Shown in pieces: positions 5,860 to 5,894 of a stretch of 5,894 nt of DNA (position 1 is the first letter of the stretch; each line of letters begins with the position of its first letter). The position numbers and the translations under genes were made by a program. The notes under the pieces were generated by a model, which saw only the letters and a list, made by a program, of their open reading frames with translations, made no database searches and had not been told where the DNA came from. Source of the DNA: an uncultured Planctomycetota bacterium (GTDB taxonomy: Bacteria > Planctomycetota > Planctomycetia > Pirellulales > Thermoguttaceae); the NCBI GenBank assembly GCA_902797455.1, contig CADBTE010000281.1:1-5894 (forward strand). Reading direction: 5' to 3'.

Positions 5860-5894
5860 GAATGTTTCGCCGAGGTTTTCAGCCGTCGGGCGAA

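Noticed and set aside
5856..5894. Possible C-terminal tail (ending KTSAKHS) of an upstream minus-strand gene with its TGA inside the TTGACA box
   Set aside because: Only 12 codons are visible before the edge, too few to tell a gene end from chance.

Overview
This is a fully minus-strand stretch of a bacterial chromosome with high-GC coding DNA. It carries five protein genes, read right to left: an ADP-ribosylglycohydrolase (DraG) family protein, a secreted parallel beta-helix protein resembling GH28, a class I/II aminotransferase, argininosuccinate synthase (argG), and the first 214 codons of a secreted CE15-type esterase that runs off the left edge. Several protein features fit the PVC group (Planctomycetota, Verrucomicrobiota, Lentisphaerota, Kiritimatiellota): the aminotransferase N-terminus (LSERSKSF..SGIRKVFDL..NPINLSIGQPDFD), the ArgG subtype, and the mix of CE15 and GH28-like secreted carbohydrate enzymes. 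This placement rests on recalled family patterns, not on a search.

Layout. 1-644: 5' part of the CE15 gene with a signal peptide. 645-968: AT-richer intergenic DNA without a convincing gene. 969-1021: strong intrinsic terminator of argG. 1031-2248: argG. 2249-2317: short gap holding a small hairpin and the argG ribosome binding site. 2318-3433: aminotransferase. 3434-3652: control region with a sigma-70-like promoter (TATAAT at -10), an 8-bp dyad laid over its -10 and -35 boxes, a direct repeat, and a leader hairpin followed by a T run. 3653-4924: GH28-like gene. 4975-5772: DraG-family gene, preceded by a promoter-like sequence with a consensus TTGACA at 5830-5859.

How the genes fit together. 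The aminotransferase and argG form a likely two-gene operon: a 69-nt gap without a terminator, one promoter upstream and one terminator downstream. The biochemistry agrees if the aminotransferase is an aspartate aminotransferase, because ArgG condenses aspartate with citrulline. The DraG-family and GH28-like genes are 50 nt apart with no terminator between them and may be cotranscribed, though nothing suggests a shared function. The CE15 and GH28-like proteins are both exported and point to a plant or algal polysaccharide degrader.

No mobile element, CRISPR array, tRNA or rRNA was seen. I found no clear novel multi-gene system. The least explained parts are the control region of the aminotransferase-argG operon and the divergent GH28-like protein.
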